This document shows positions 22,234 to 30,914 of a DNA stretch of 40,822 nt, piece by piece. The notes beneath the pieces are model-generated. The model saw only the letters and a program-made list of their open reading frames with translations. It did no database searches and was not told the DNA's origin. The first letter of the stretch is position 1. Each line of letters starts with the position of its first letter. This DNA comes from Pseudomonadota bacterium (GTDB taxonomy: Bacteria; Myxococcota_A; UBA796; SXON01), in the NCBI GenBank assembly GCA_030685065.1, contig JAUXQH010000150.1:1-40822 (forward strand), given 5' to 3'. The translations under genes were made by a program, and so were the position numbers.

Positions 22234-23742
22234 CGGATGCACCCAGTCCACCTGCCGCGACTGGTAGTAGCCCACGTCGAGCACGTCGAGCCGCGCACCG
22301 TGGGAGCCGAGGCGGGTGCGGAAGTCCTCCCACTCTCGCGCCTCGCTCGCGGACCAGCCCACCTCCGCGTGGGCAGCGAGGCGCGGCCACAACATGAAGT
22401 CGAGGCGCTCGCGGGAGTCGATGAACTCCGCCCACATCGCGCCCTCCAACCCGACCACGTCCGCCTCGTCGAGGCCGGCGGGCACCGGATCCCAGTCGTA
22501 GGCGTCCTGCACGTTCACGCGGCCCGCCCAGATCTGGCCGTAGTCGGCCGCGGTGTCGTGCTCCATGTCGAGGTAGGCGTGCTCGGCGGGCGAGGCGACG
22601 AGCTGCCCGCCCCGCGTCACCGCGTCGCGCGCGTTGGCCTCGTCGAACCAGTGCTGCGCCAGGAAGGGCGGCGCGAGCGGGACCACGCCGATCTCGTCCC
22701 ACCCCGCGAGCGTCTTGCCCTCGGCGGACACCACCGCCTGCATCTCGACGAGAAACGCCGCATAGTCTTCCGGAGCGACGCCCACGGCCTCGTCGCCACC
22801 GACATGGATCCACTCGCCCGGCGTGAGCGCGGCGACCTCCCCCAGGACGTCCGCGACGAACCCCGCCGTGGCCGGGCCCTCGAGCCACAGGGGCGTCGAG
22901 ATCACGCCTTCGCCGGTGTACAGATCGACGGGGGTGCCGCTCTCGTTCAGCTCGCCGTAGGAGGCCAGCGCGGCGTGGGCGTGTCCCGGGAAGTCGATCT
23001 CGGGGACCACGGTGATGTGCCGCTCCGCGGCGTAGTCGACGAGCGCGACGTAGTCGCCCTGGGTGTAGTAGCCCCCCTCGCCGCCGCCGACCTGGGTGCT
23101 GCCGCCGACCTCCGCGAGGAGCGGCCACGAGAGGATCTCGATGCGCCAGCCCTGGTCGTCCGTGAGGTGGAGGTGCAGCCGGTTGAGCTTGTGCATCGCC
23201 AGCAGATCGATCTGCCGCTCCATCTCCTCCACGCCGAAGAAGTGCCGCGCCACGTCGATCATCGCGCCGCGCCACGCGAAGCGCGGGCTGTCCTCGATGG
23301 ACACGACCGGGACGCTCCAGGCCGTCCCCTCGACGGCGGTGCCGGACCATGCCTCGGGGGGCAGCAGCTGTCGAAACGTCTGCGTGCCGTAGAACAGGCC
23401 CGCGGTGTCCCGAGCGGCGATGACGACGCTGTCCTCGAACACATCGAGCGTGTAGCCCTCGGCGGGCAGATCGAGGGAGGGGTCGAGCTCGAGGCGGAGG
23501 CCGCCCTCCGCGGCGCTGTCGAGGGCGACCTCCAACGGCAGCCCGGTGGCGGGGCGCAGGGCCTCGGCGAGCAGGTCCGCCACGGCACGGCTGTCGGCGT
23601 CCGCGTGGATGATCGTGTCGCCATCGAGGGTGTAGGAGCCCTCGCCGTCCTCCATCCAGACGGGCGCGGGGACAAGGAGGGGCGCGGGGAGGTCTTCTGA
23701 CTTCGGCGTGGTGCAGGCCAGGAGGAGGGAGAGGAGGGGCAT
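22231..23742 (-). CDS. GH20 beta-N-acetylhexosaminidase lipoprotein
   Basis: 503 residues. A very short signal (MPLLSLLLAC, lipobox Cys10) is followed by the GH20b-type N-terminal domain (about 20-150) and the TIM barrel with ARHFFGVEEMERQIDLLAMHKLNRLHLHLTDDQGWR, PEIDFPGHAHA and the catalytic pair Asp317-Glu318 in HVGGDEA. Retaining hydrolysis of terminal GlcNAc/GalNAc by substrate-assisted catalysis is expected, on chitin oligomers or peptidoglycan fragments outside the cytoplasm. The TGA seven codons upstream in frame rules out a longer signal from another start. Divergent from the ABHD18-like gene. Confidence 0.92.
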   Translation of the reverse strand: MPLLSLLLACTTPKSEDLPAPLLVPAPVWMEDGEGSYTLDGDTIIHADADSRAVADLLAEALRPATGLPLEVALDSAAEGGLRLELDPSLDLPAEGYTLDVFEDSVVIAARDTAGLFYGTQTFRQLLPPEAWSGTAVEGTAWSVPVVSIEDSPRFAWRGAMIDVARHFFGVEEMERQIDLLAMHKLNRLHLHLTDDQGWRIEILSWPLLAEVGGSTQVGGGEGGYYTQGDYVALVDYAAERHITVVPEIDFPGHAHAALASYGELNESGTPVDLYTGEGVISTPLWLEGPATAGFVADVLGEVAALTPGEWIHVGGDEAVGVAPEDYAAFLVEMQAVVSAEGKTLAGWDEIGVVPLAPPFLAQHWFDEANARDAVTRGGQLVASPAEHAYLDMEHDTAADYGQIWAGRVNVQDAYDWDPVPAGLDEADVVGLEGAMWAEFIDSRERLDFMLWPRLAAHAEVGWSASEAREWEDFRTRLGSHGARLDVLDVGYYQSRQVDWVHP

Positions 23743-23918
23743 GTGGGGTCCTACCCTCGCTCACCGAGGCCCACACCCCGAACGACGTTCGGAAGATGCT
23801 GCGTCCGACGCGTCGGGCGGCGGGGCCCGCGCCGAAACCGACGCGGACACGCATCGCGCCGCCTCGCGGCCGGACGAGCGCCGAGAACGTCGCTACATTG
23901 CAGGAGGAGGCGGGAACG

Positions 23919-24998
23919 GTGGAGGCGCGCGAGCCGACATTCGGAGCTGCTCCGGCGGCCGCCGAGGCGCCGACGGGCGGGGCGGAGTCCGCCGGCCGCT
24001 GGGTCGAACGCGCGGTCGCCGTCGCGACGGACCGTATGCTCGCCCGCTTCCTCGCCCTGCGCCCCTGGTACAGCGAGGGCTGGGGCGACGAGGGCGCGAT
24101 CCGCGAGATCCTCGGCCTCCTCGAACGCGACTTCGCACCGGTGATGCCCGCGATCACGCTGCGCAAGGGGGGGTGGGGCGGCGCCTACGTCCAGCTCGTC
24201 GGCGAGCTCCCGAGCCCGGCGCCCATCGCCCAACACCAGCCCGCCTCCTCGCGCACCGCCCGCTTCGAGCTCTGGCTCCCACGCGGGAAGCGAACGCCCG
24301 CGGGCGTCCCCATGGCCGTGTTCCTCGCGGCGACCGGGGAGGAGGGGTACGCCAGCCGGCGGAGGCTCGCGTTGCCGCTCGTGGCCAGCGGCATCGGCGC
24401 GCTGATCCTGGAGAACCCGTACTACGGATCCCGCCGGGGGCCGGGGCAGCGCGGGTTCGTGCTCCCCCGGCTGCTCGACCAGGTGGTGATGAGCGGCTCC
24501 ACCATCCTCGAGGCGATCGTGCTGCTGCAGTGGCTCGAGGCCGAGGGCGCCTCGTCCATCGCGGTGACCGGCTACAGCCTCGGCGGCTTCATGAGCTCCA
24601 CGGTCGCGGCGCTGCACCAGCGGCCCCTCGCGGTGATCCCGGTGGCGGCGGGCGCCTCCGCGGCGCCGGGCTTCCTCACCGGGGCGCTGCGCTCGGCGGT
24701 CGCCTGGGGCGCGCTCCCGGCGGCCTCCCGCGCCGACGCCGAGCTCCGGCTCTCCGAGCTCTTCACCACGGTGGCGGCGACGCGCCTCCCGCTGCCCCTG
24801 CGTCCCGACGCGGCGATCCTCGTGGGCGCGACCGACGACCAGATCGTGCCCGAGGCGCAGGTGCGCGCGCTCCACGCCCACTGGCTCGGCTCGGAGCTCC
24901 GGTGGGTGCGCGGCGGGCACGCCGGCGGGATGTTGCTCGGAGGCCCAGCGGTTCGGCTCGCGATCACCGACGCGCTGCGCCGGCTCGCGGCCGGCTGA
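23919..24998 (+). CDS. Alpha/beta hydrolase, ABHD18 (DUF2048)-like
   Basis: 359 residues from GTG 23919, chosen because aggagg lies about 10 nt upstream; ATG 23796 in the same frame would add 41 Arg/Pro-rich residues. Conserved features follow ABHD18/DUF2048: GWGDEGAIREIL near the start, PMAVFLAATGEEGYASRR, ALILENPYYGSRRGPGQ, the nucleophile elbow GYSLGG, acidic residue in GATDDQIVP, and His in RGGHAGG. The catalytic triad is thus intact. No signal peptide, so cytoplasmic. Natural substrate unknown for bacterial members; lipid or ester hydrolysis is plausible. Confidence 0.82.
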   Translation: MEAREPTFGAAPAAAEAPTGGAESAGRWVERAVAVATDRMLARFLALRPWYSEGWGDEGAIREILGLLERDFAPVMPAITLRKGGWGGAYVQLVGELPSPAPIAQHQPASSRTARFELWLPRGKRTPAGVPMAVFLAATGEEGYASRRRLALPLVASGIGALILENPYYGSRRGPGQRGFVLPRLLDQVVMSGSTILEAIVLLQWLEAEGASSIAVTGYSLGGFMSSTVAALHQRPLAVIPVAAGASAAPGFLTGALRSAVAWGALPAASRADAELRLSELFTTVAATRLPLPLRPDAAILVGATDDQIVPEAQVRALHAHWLGSELRWVRGGHAGGMLLGGPAVRLAITDALRRLAAG

Positions 24999-25000
24999 CA

Positions 25001-25017
25001 GGGGCTACTCCAGCCCC
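25001..25017. terminator. Short GC-rich hairpin between convergent genes
   Basis: ggggct (25001-25006) pairs with agcccc (25012-25017) around a 5-nt loop, 3 bp past the hydrolase stop and covering the stop codon of the opposite gene. Strong stem, but no T-run. Confidence 0.35.
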
Positions 25018-26591
25018 TCCCCACCCAGGTCGTCCTGCACTTCCAGCTCGAGCAACATGCGCTCCTCCTGGCGGTCCACGTAGATGACGAGCGCCCCGTG
25101 GCTCGCCCGGATCGCCTGGGCGCGCTGGGCGGCCGCGCGCGCGTCGTCCCTCTTCCCATCCTTCATCGCCGCGAGGGCCGTGTTGATGTAGTGCCCGTAG
25201 AGGTTCGACACGAGCGTGATTTCGCGGGATCCGGCGAGGTGCGCTTCGAGCTCGCCCGCGTAGGGGGCCTCGATCCCGTGGCGCTCCAGCCCGACCATCA
25301 CGTTGGCCACGACCGAGTCGCGGATGTCCCTCTCGGTCCACGGCTGGTACAGCCCCGCCGCGTCCACCACGTCCCCCGAAGCCCAGCTCCCGCCGCGACC
25401 GGACGGGTAGTACTCCCCGTCGATGAAGAAGCTCTCGCCGATGCCCTTGCCCATGTAGTCCACGCGGGTGCCGTCGATGTCGACGTGCCGGAAGCGGGTG
25501 GCCTCGATCCAGAGGGGGGCCTGCCCGTCCGGGCCGCCGTAGCGGAGGTAAACGTGCATGGGGGAGGGCACGGCCGCCATCGCGAGGTCGAGGCGCCACG
25601 CCACGTGCAGGAAGATGTAGGCGAGCTGATCACAGTCGAGGTGCACGCTGTCGGGGAGGACGTGCACGTCCGGGTTGAAGCTGCGCGAGAACAGCGACTC
25701 GAGGCTGTAGTACACGTTCCGCTCGCGTAGGGCGCCCGCGATCCACAGCGGCAGCTCCTCCTGGCGGCCCGAGGCCCAGAGCGCGCGCTCCGCCTCCACC
25801 GGATCGGCGATGTCGGTCGCGGCGACGAGCCTCCACGCAACGTCCTCGGCGATGCTGTCGGCGACCGCGAGCACATCCTCCTTCTCGAGATCGACCCAGC
25901 GGTCCTCGTAGTCGAGGTACCAGGCGAGCGGGCTCCCTTCGTAGGGGTAGGCGGTGGCGTGGGCCACGAACGAGGAGGCGAAGGGGTTGCGGCCCGCGAG
26001 GATCCCGGAGGCCCGCACCTCGCCCCAGCTCCACGTCTCGGGCGCGAACACGGCCACGGCGAACAGCGCGATCGGCACGGACACGACACCGTAGACGAAG
26101 GGGAGGAGCCAGGGGCGCTCCGGCGGGCCCGGATCGCCGCCCGCGGCCAGGATCTCCTTCTGCGCCTGCGCGAGGAGGCTGGCCGTCTCGGCCTCCGCGA
26201 CGGCACGGAGCGCGGCGGTGCGGCCGATGTCCCGCCACGCCACCCCAAGCAGCACGAGCGCGAGGATGGCGAAGGGCGGCGCGAGGATCGAGAGCGCGGT
26301 GAAGAGCCCGTTGACCATGAGCCACACGGACCACGGCGCCCCGGCGCAGCCGAGCAGCACCAGCGCGAAGGCGGCGACCGGGCGGGCCCACGCCCGCGGG
26401 TGCGCGAGCTTCCAGCCCATCGCGATGCCGACCACCCCGGCGGCCATGAACACCAGCGGCAGCGCCCCGGTGAAGGCATCCCGGAAGATGACCATCGCCG
26501 ATTCCTGGCCGGCGGCGACCAGGCCGATGAAGCCGGCGGCGGCCACGGAGAAGGCGGCGATGCGGGAGAGGGGGCCGAGCTCGACGGACAT
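25005..26591 (-). CDS. Membrane protein with transglutaminase-like domain
   Basis: 528 residues. Four hydrophobic segments in the first ~125 residues and a fifth around 163-185 (PFVYGVVSVPIALFAVAVF) put the C-terminal part outside the cytoplasm. Residues about 310-385 contain DCDQLAYIFLHVAWRL, then PMHVYLRY and LWIEATRFRHVD: a Cys, His and acidic residue in the spacing of a transglutaminase/SirB1-like (Transglut_core2) papain-fold site. The tail (about 460-510) is helical and TPR-like. Enzymatic crosslinking or peptidase action at the envelope is inferred from the triad only; a structural role is possible. ATG 26591. Convergent with the hydrolase, divergent from the amidase. Confidence 0.75.
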   Translation of the reverse strand: MSVELGPLSRIAAFSVAAAGFIGLVAAGQESAMVIFRDAFTGALPLVFMAAGVVGIAMGWKLAHPRAWARPVAAFALVLLGCAGAPWSVWLMVNGLFTALSILAPPFAILALVLLGVAWRDIGRTAALRAVAEAETASLLAQAQKEILAAGGDPGPPERPWLLPFVYGVVSVPIALFAVAVFAPETWSWGEVRASGILAGRNPFASSFVAHATAYPYEGSPLAWYLDYEDRWVDLEKEDVLAVADSIAEDVAWRLVAATDIADPVEAERALWASGRQEELPLWIAGALRERNVYYSLESLFSRSFNPDVHVLPDSVHLDCDQLAYIFLHVAWRLDLAMAAVPSPMHVYLRYGGPDGQAPLWIEATRFRHVDIDGTRVDYMGKGIGESFFIDGEYYPSGRGGSWASGDVVDAAGLYQPWTERDIRDSVVANVMVGLERHGIEAPYAGELEAHLAGSREITLVSNLYGHYINTALAAMKDGKRDDARAAAQRAQAIRASHGALVIYVDRQEERMLLELEVQDDLGGEGLE

Positions 26592-26762
26592 GGTGGGGCA
26601 CTATCTCACCGCGCGAACCGCGCCGGCAAGCCCAACGCGGCCTCCTGCGAGGCGGGGCGTCCCCCTGGGGCGTCGGTGCCCCATTCCTGGGACCTGATTG
26701 TCCCGCGTCCCTGGGAAATCCCTGGAGTTTTCCATGGTCCAGCTCGTGCATACGCGAGAGCC

Positions 26763-28622
26763 ATGGCCCTCCGCATCCGCCTCGATTCCCGCGCCCTGTC
26801 CCCCCTCGCCCTGGTCGCCCTCCTCCTCCCGGCCTTCCCGGGGTGCGCCCCCGCGGGCGACACGGGTGACCTGAGCCTGAGCGAAGCGTTCGACGTCGCC
26901 TCGGCCGAGCACGACGTGCCGCGCGACCTGCTCGTGGCGCTCGCGTACGGCCAGACCCGCTTCGCCGAGGCCGAAGAGGGCGACCACGAGCACGCCGGCA
27001 TGCGCGGCTATGGCGTGATGGACCTGAACGCGGGCGCGCCCACCAGCGGGCCCGACATCGCGCGCGGGGCGGCCCGGCTCGGCTACCGCGTCGAGGACGC
27101 CATCCACGATCCCGCCCGGAACATCGCGGTCGCCGCGAGCGAGCTGCGGTGGCGGGCGGACCAGATCGAGGAGGCCACCGGCACCCGGATCGATCGCATC
27201 GACGATTGGGTCGAGGTCGTGGGGTGGTACTCCGGCTCGGAGGACGGCGGCGCCCAACGCTCCTACGCGAAGCAGGTGTACGCCTACGTCGAGCGCGGGT
27301 TCCGCGCGCAGGATCCCGCCGGCGGAGGCTGGATCACCGTGACCGGCCGCGAGCTCGACCTGCCGATGCTGGACCTCGCGCCGGCCTCGGTCGGCTCGGC
27401 GGACTCCGGGCTGGTCGACAACATCGTCTCCGCCGGCACGTGCAACTACACGGACGCGAGCCGCGGCTCCTCCAGCATCGACATGATCGTCGTCCACACG
27501 GCGCAGGGCAGCTACTCCGGCACCTACAATTGGTTCCAGAATTGCTCCGCGGGCGCCAGCGCCCACTACGTGCTCCGCTCGTCCGACGGTGAGATCACGC
27601 AGATGGTGTCCGAGGCCGACACCGCCTGGCACGCGGGAGACTCCGGCACGAACAGCCGCTCGGTGTCCGTCGAGCTCGAAGGCTACATCGAGGACCCGGA
27701 TCGCTGGTTCACCGACGCGATGTACACGTCCCTCGCGGGCTTGATCGGCGACATCGCCTCCCGCCAGGGGGTGTCCCTCGATCGCACCCACGTCATCGGC
27801 CACAGCGAGGTGCCCGGGTGCGCCTACGAGGGCGGCGGCGGGCGCAGCTGCCACACCGACCCGGGAGACGGGTTCGATTGGGACCGCCTGATGGGCGCGC
27901 TGACCTCGGGGTCGAGCGGCTCGGAGTCGAGCGGCAGCGGGTCGGAGTCGAGCGGCAGCGGGTCAGAGTCGAGCGGAAGCGGCTCCGAGTCGAGCGGAAG
28001 CGGCTCCGAGTCGAGCGGCTCGAGCTCCAGCGCCGGGGTGGGCGATCTGGTCGGGTTCGTGCGCAAGGACAGCATCTACAACACCGCCGCCCCCATTTCG
28101 GGCGCCACCGTGACCACCGCCTCCGGCCAGCGCGCCACGACGGATTCCCGGGGGTACTTCCAGGTCGACGACGTGCCCGCGGGCGTCGTGTCGCTGACCG
28201 TGTCCGCCAGCGGTTACGCGACCGCCACCGACAGCGCCGACATCGACGCGGGCTACACGAACTGGAACAGCGTGGCCGTGTCGGCCTCCAGCAGCTCGAG
28301 CAGCTCGAGCAGCTCGAGCAGCTCCAGCAGCAGCTCCGGCACCGCGGCCCCCTCGGGTCTGGATCCGTCGGGCTGGGAGGCCGTCACCAGCGATTCCGTG
28401 ACGATGACCTGGTCCAACACCGGCGCGAGCTCGTACGAAGTGCGGATCTACTGGTGGGACGGCTCGGATTGGAACGCCTACTACAGCTACACGACCACCA
28501 CCGCGTCCAAGACCTTCTGGCCGAGCGTAGATGACACGGAATATGCGTTCATGGTGCGCTCCGTCAGCTCGTCCGGTACGAGCGAGTGGTCGGGCACGAG
28601 CTACTTTACGTTCGGGGGGTAG
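26763..28622 (+). CDS. N-acetylmuramoyl-L-alanine amidase (amidase_2) lipoprotein, multidomain
   Basis: 619 residues. Signal with Cys28 in FPGC (imperfect lipobox). Domain 1 (about 38-190) resembles lysozyme/SLT-like modules (EHDVPRDLLVALAYGQTRF, GYGVMDLN, NIAVAASELRWRA), but Gln stands where the catalytic Glu would be. Domain 2 (about 238-375) is a zinc amidase: VVHTAQG, SAHYVLRSSDGEITQMV, TAWHAGDSGTNSRSVSVELEG, VIGHSEVPG and DPGDGFDW carry the ligands and catalytic residues. A 7-residue repeat linker (GSESSGS x5), a carboxypeptidase-regulatory-like domain (about 432-505), a run of about 17 serines and an FN3-like end (about 535-619) follow. Expected to cut the peptide stem from glycan at the cell surface. 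Confidence 0.9.
   Translation: MALRIRLDSRALSPLALVALLLPAFPGCAPAGDTGDLSLSEAFDVASAEHDVPRDLLVALAYGQTRFAEAEEGDHEHAGMRGYGVMDLNAGAPTSGPDIARGAARLGYRVEDAIHDPARNIAVAASELRWRADQIEEATGTRIDRIDDWVEVVGWYSGSEDGGAQRSYAKQVYAYVERGFRAQDPAGGGWITVTGRELDLPMLDLAPASVGSADSGLVDNIVSAGTCNYTDASRGSSSIDMIVVHTAQGSYSGTYNWFQNCSAGASAHYVLRSSDGEITQMVSEADTAWHAGDSGTNSRSVSVELEGYIEDPDRWFTDAMYTSLAGLIGDIASRQGVSLDRTHVIGHSEVPGCAYEGGGGRSCHTDPGDGFDWDRLMGALTSGSSGSESSGSGSESSGSGSESSGSGSESSGSGSESSGSSSSAGVGDLVGFVRKDSIYNTAAPISGATVTTASGQRATTDSRGYFQVDDVPAGVVSLTVSASGYATATDSADIDAGYTNWNSVAVSASSSSSSSSSSSSSSSSSGTAAPSGLDPSGWEAVTSDSVTMTWSNTGASSYEVRIYWWDGSDWNAYYSYTTTTASKTFWPSVDDTEYAFMVRSVSSSGTSEWSGTSYFTFGG
27918..28022 (+). repeat. Five 21-bp tandem repeats encoding a Ser/Gly/Glu linker
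   Basis: Units start at 27918, 27939, 27960, 27981 and 28002 and encode GSESSGS each. The gagtcgagcgg core is unchanged while the flanking codons drift. The tract joins the amidase domain to the regulatory-like domain and is a likely site of length change. Confidence 0.9.
28287..28337 (+). repeat. Polyserine tract built on agcagctcg
   Basis: Seventeen consecutive serine codons, mostly the 9-bp unit agcagctcg repeated, form the linker before the FN3-like domain of the amidase. Imperfect at the 3' end. Confidence 0.9.
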
Positions 28623-28657
28623 CGGCTTAGCGGAAGGGGAGGTCGGAGCGCGCGCAC

Positions 28658-30148
28658 ATGGTCTGGCCCTGGTCGCTCCTCGCCGCCTGCACCGCCCCTC
28701 CCGAGTCCGTGGCCCTCGGGGATGCGGACCCTCGTTTCGCCGAGCTGACGTCGTGGACGGAGGCCCGGATGGAGGAGTGGTCGGTGCCCGGCGTGGGCCT
28801 CGCCGTCCTGGAGGGGGGGGAGGTGCGGCACCTCGCGGGCTTGGGCGTGCGGGCGTTCGGGCTGCCCAACGCTGCCTCCGCCGACCCTGTCTCCCCCGAC
28901 CGGGTGACACCCGACACGCTGTTCCGAATTGGTTCGCTCTCCAAGATGGTGGCGGGCGCGGCGTTGGCAGAAGAGGTGGCTGCGGGCCGTATCGATCTCG
29001 ACGCGCCCGCCTCCGTGCTGCTCGGTGACATCCCGCTCGCGGCCCCCCATACGTTGGAGAGCGTCACCCTCGGACAGGTGATGAGCCACACCTCGGGGAT
29101 CGAGTCCCTCGGCCTGTCGCGCACGTGCGACCCCGATCCGGCCCACCTCACCGAGGCGCTCACCGAGATGTCGCAGGACTGGGCGATGTGGACGCCCCCG
29201 GGCGAGTTGTATCACTACTCCAACAACGGGTACGCCCTCCTGGGCCTCGCGGCCGAGCGCAGCGCCGGGGTCGAATTTCCCACCCTCGCGCAGGGCCTGT
29301 TCGACGGCGCGGGCATGACCACCGCCACGTACGATTGGGTGGAGGCGTATGGGTCCGACCACGCCACCGGCCACACGATGGACGTGGCGACCGGGCGCCC
29401 GCTCTCCTACCGGGGCTTGGAGGAGCGCGCGTGTGTCGTGGGGTTCCCGCCCGGCGGGGTGATGGCGAGTGCCCGGGACGTGGCCCAGCAGGTGCGGGTG
29501 CTCCTGAACGGCGGGGAGGGGTGGGTGTCCCCGGCGGCGTGGGAGCTGATGACCACGCAAGGGTACAACCGCTCGGACACGTCGGGCTACGGGTTTGGGC
29601 TGCAGAGCTCGAGCTACCGGGGGTTTCCGAGCTACACGCACCACGGCAGCGTGGGCGGGTTCTTCGCCATGGTGTGGGCGGTGCCCTCGGAGGGCCTCGG
29701 GGTGGTGGTCCTCCTCAATTCGGACCACAACGTGGTCGACCCGCCGGAGCCCTGGAGCAAGCCCACGCAGCGGATCATCGAGCACGCGCTCGACCTGTTC
29801 CTGGAGCTCGAGCCGGAGGAGCGTGTGTCCTCCGCGCGCCCGGTCGAGGAGTGGGGGCGCTACGTCGGGGCCTACCACTCGGACTACGATTTGGGGGACG
29901 TGAGCGTCACCCTCGACGGGGAGACCCTCCTGTACACGGACGCCGAAGCGTCGTATCCGCTGTTCACGTACAGCCGGGACAGCTTCCTCTACGGCATCCC
30001 ACAGGACGACGGGCGCACCCGGTACGTGGGCGTCGGGTTCGAAGAGGGCACCGCCGAAGGAGACGATCCGGACCTCGTGAAGTGGCTGGTGACCGACACC
30101 GGGATCGGCCAGCTCGTGACCGCCCCCGCCGCTCGACCCGCCCGGTGA
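28658..30148 (+). CDS. Serine beta-lactamase-like hydrolase (class C fold), lipoprotein
   Basis: 496 residues. Extremely short signal, MVWPWSLLAAC, with lipobox Cys11; in-frame TAG upstream excludes a longer one. The catalytic fold shows SLSK (Ser93, Lys96), YSN (Tyr187, Asn189) and HHGSVGG in place of KTG, the pattern of the beta-lactamase/DD-peptidase/esterase group (Pfam Beta-lactamase). A C-terminal beta domain (about 385-480) resembles the lipocalin-like extension seen in many such hydrolases. Substrate uncertain: D-Ala peptides, esters or other amides; nothing points to antibiotic resistance. Its TGA overlaps the GTG of the methyltransferase. Confidence 0.88.
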   Translation: MVWPWSLLAACTAPPESVALGDADPRFAELTSWTEARMEEWSVPGVGLAVLEGGEVRHLAGLGVRAFGLPNAASADPVSPDRVTPDTLFRIGSLSKMVAGAALAEEVAAGRIDLDAPASVLLGDIPLAAPHTLESVTLGQVMSHTSGIESLGLSRTCDPDPAHLTEALTEMSQDWAMWTPPGELYHYSNNGYALLGLAAERSAGVEFPTLAQGLFDGAGMTTATYDWVEAYGSDHATGHTMDVATGRPLSYRGLEERACVVGFPPGGVMASARDVAQQVRVLLNGGEGWVSPAAWELMTTQGYNRSDTSGYGFGLQSSSYRGFPSYTHHGSVGGFFAMVWAVPSEGLGVVVLLNSDHNVVDPPEPWSKPTQRIIEHALDLFLELEPEERVSSARPVEEWGRYVGAYHSDYDLGDVSVTLDGETLLYTDAEASYPLFTYSRDSFLYGIPQDDGRTRYVGVGFEEGTAEGDDPDLVKWLVTDTGIGQLVTAPAARPAR

Positions 30149-30774
30149 TTCGCCCCGAGGGCCACCCCGTCCTCGCCGCCGTGCTCGACGTGGCGATGCT
30201 CCCGCTCGCGCGGCTCCGGCCCGGCGTGGTCGAGCAGGCGCGCGGGCAGGTGCTGGAGGTCGGGATCGGGACCGGCATGAACCTCCCGCTGTACCGGGGT
30301 GTCACCTCGCTCCACGCCGTCGAGCCCGATCCGTACATGCTCCGCCGCGCGCGGGAGCGGGCGTACGGGCTGCCGTTCCCGGTCGAGATCTCCGCGGCCG
30401 GCGGCGAGGCGCTGCCGTTCCCCGACGCCTCGTTCGACACCGTCGTCGCCACCTTCGTGCTCTGCACCATCCCCGATCCGGAGGCCGCCATCGCCGAGGC
30501 CCTCCGCGTCTTGCGCCCGGGTGGCAAGCTGCTGTTCGCGGAGCACGTGCGCTCCTGCGTACGGCCGATTTTCGCGGTCCAGCGGGCGCTCGAGCCGGCG
30601 TGGAGGCGCCTCGCGGGGGGGTGTCACCTCACCCGGGATCCGGTGGCCCTGCTTCGTGAGGCAGGCGCGACCGACGTGGAGGTACGGCCGCGCGGGGCGG
30701 CGTGGTCCTTGCTGCCGGTGGTCACCGGGTCGGCGTCGCGCGCGCCACCGCGCGCCGGCCCAACGGACCCGTGA
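30145..30774 (+). CDS. SAM-dependent methyltransferase, METTL7/UbiE-like
   Basis: 209 residues. Motif I VLEVGIGTGMNLPLY, acidic VEPDPYMLRRAR after beta-2, FDTVVATFVLCTIPDPEAAIAEALRVLRPGGKLLFAEHV and a late GCHLTRDP segment place it in the class I methyltransf_11 group closest to METTL7-type thiol/lipid-associated methyltransferases. The GTG start overlaps the preceding TGA (GTGA), so it is coupled to the beta-lactamase-fold lipoprotein, a pairing without an obvious pathway. Substrate unknown. Confidence 0.87.
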   Translation: MIRPEGHPVLAAVLDVAMLPLARLRPGVVEQARGQVLEVGIGTGMNLPLYRGVTSLHAVEPDPYMLRRARERAYGLPFPVEISAAGGEALPFPDASFDTVVATFVLCTIPDPEAAIAEALRVLRPGGKLLFAEHVRSCVRPIFAVQRALEPAWRRLAGGCHLTRDPVALLREAGATDVEVRPRGAAWSLLPVVTGSASRAPPRAGPTDP

Positions 30775-30914
30775 CGTTCCCTTGACAGCGCGGCCTCGGC
30801 GGTTCGCGGCGCCTGTTCTGCCACACGCACACTTTGTGCTCGTCCCGAGGAAAGACAAGCCACCCGTCGAGGGTCTACGATCGTTGGGCCGCGGTGGAAG
30901 GCGCGGCGGACGCG

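Noticed and set aside
28658..30148. Beta-lactamase conferring drug resistance
   Set aside because: HHGSVGG instead of KTG and the C-terminal beta domain fit the wider esterase/peptidase group; nothing supports antibiotic hydrolysis.
30782..30787. Perfect ttgaca as -35 box before the large kinase gene
   Set aside because: No AT-containing -10 element occurs at 15-19 nt; the following DNA is GC-only. Another sigma factor cannot be excluded.
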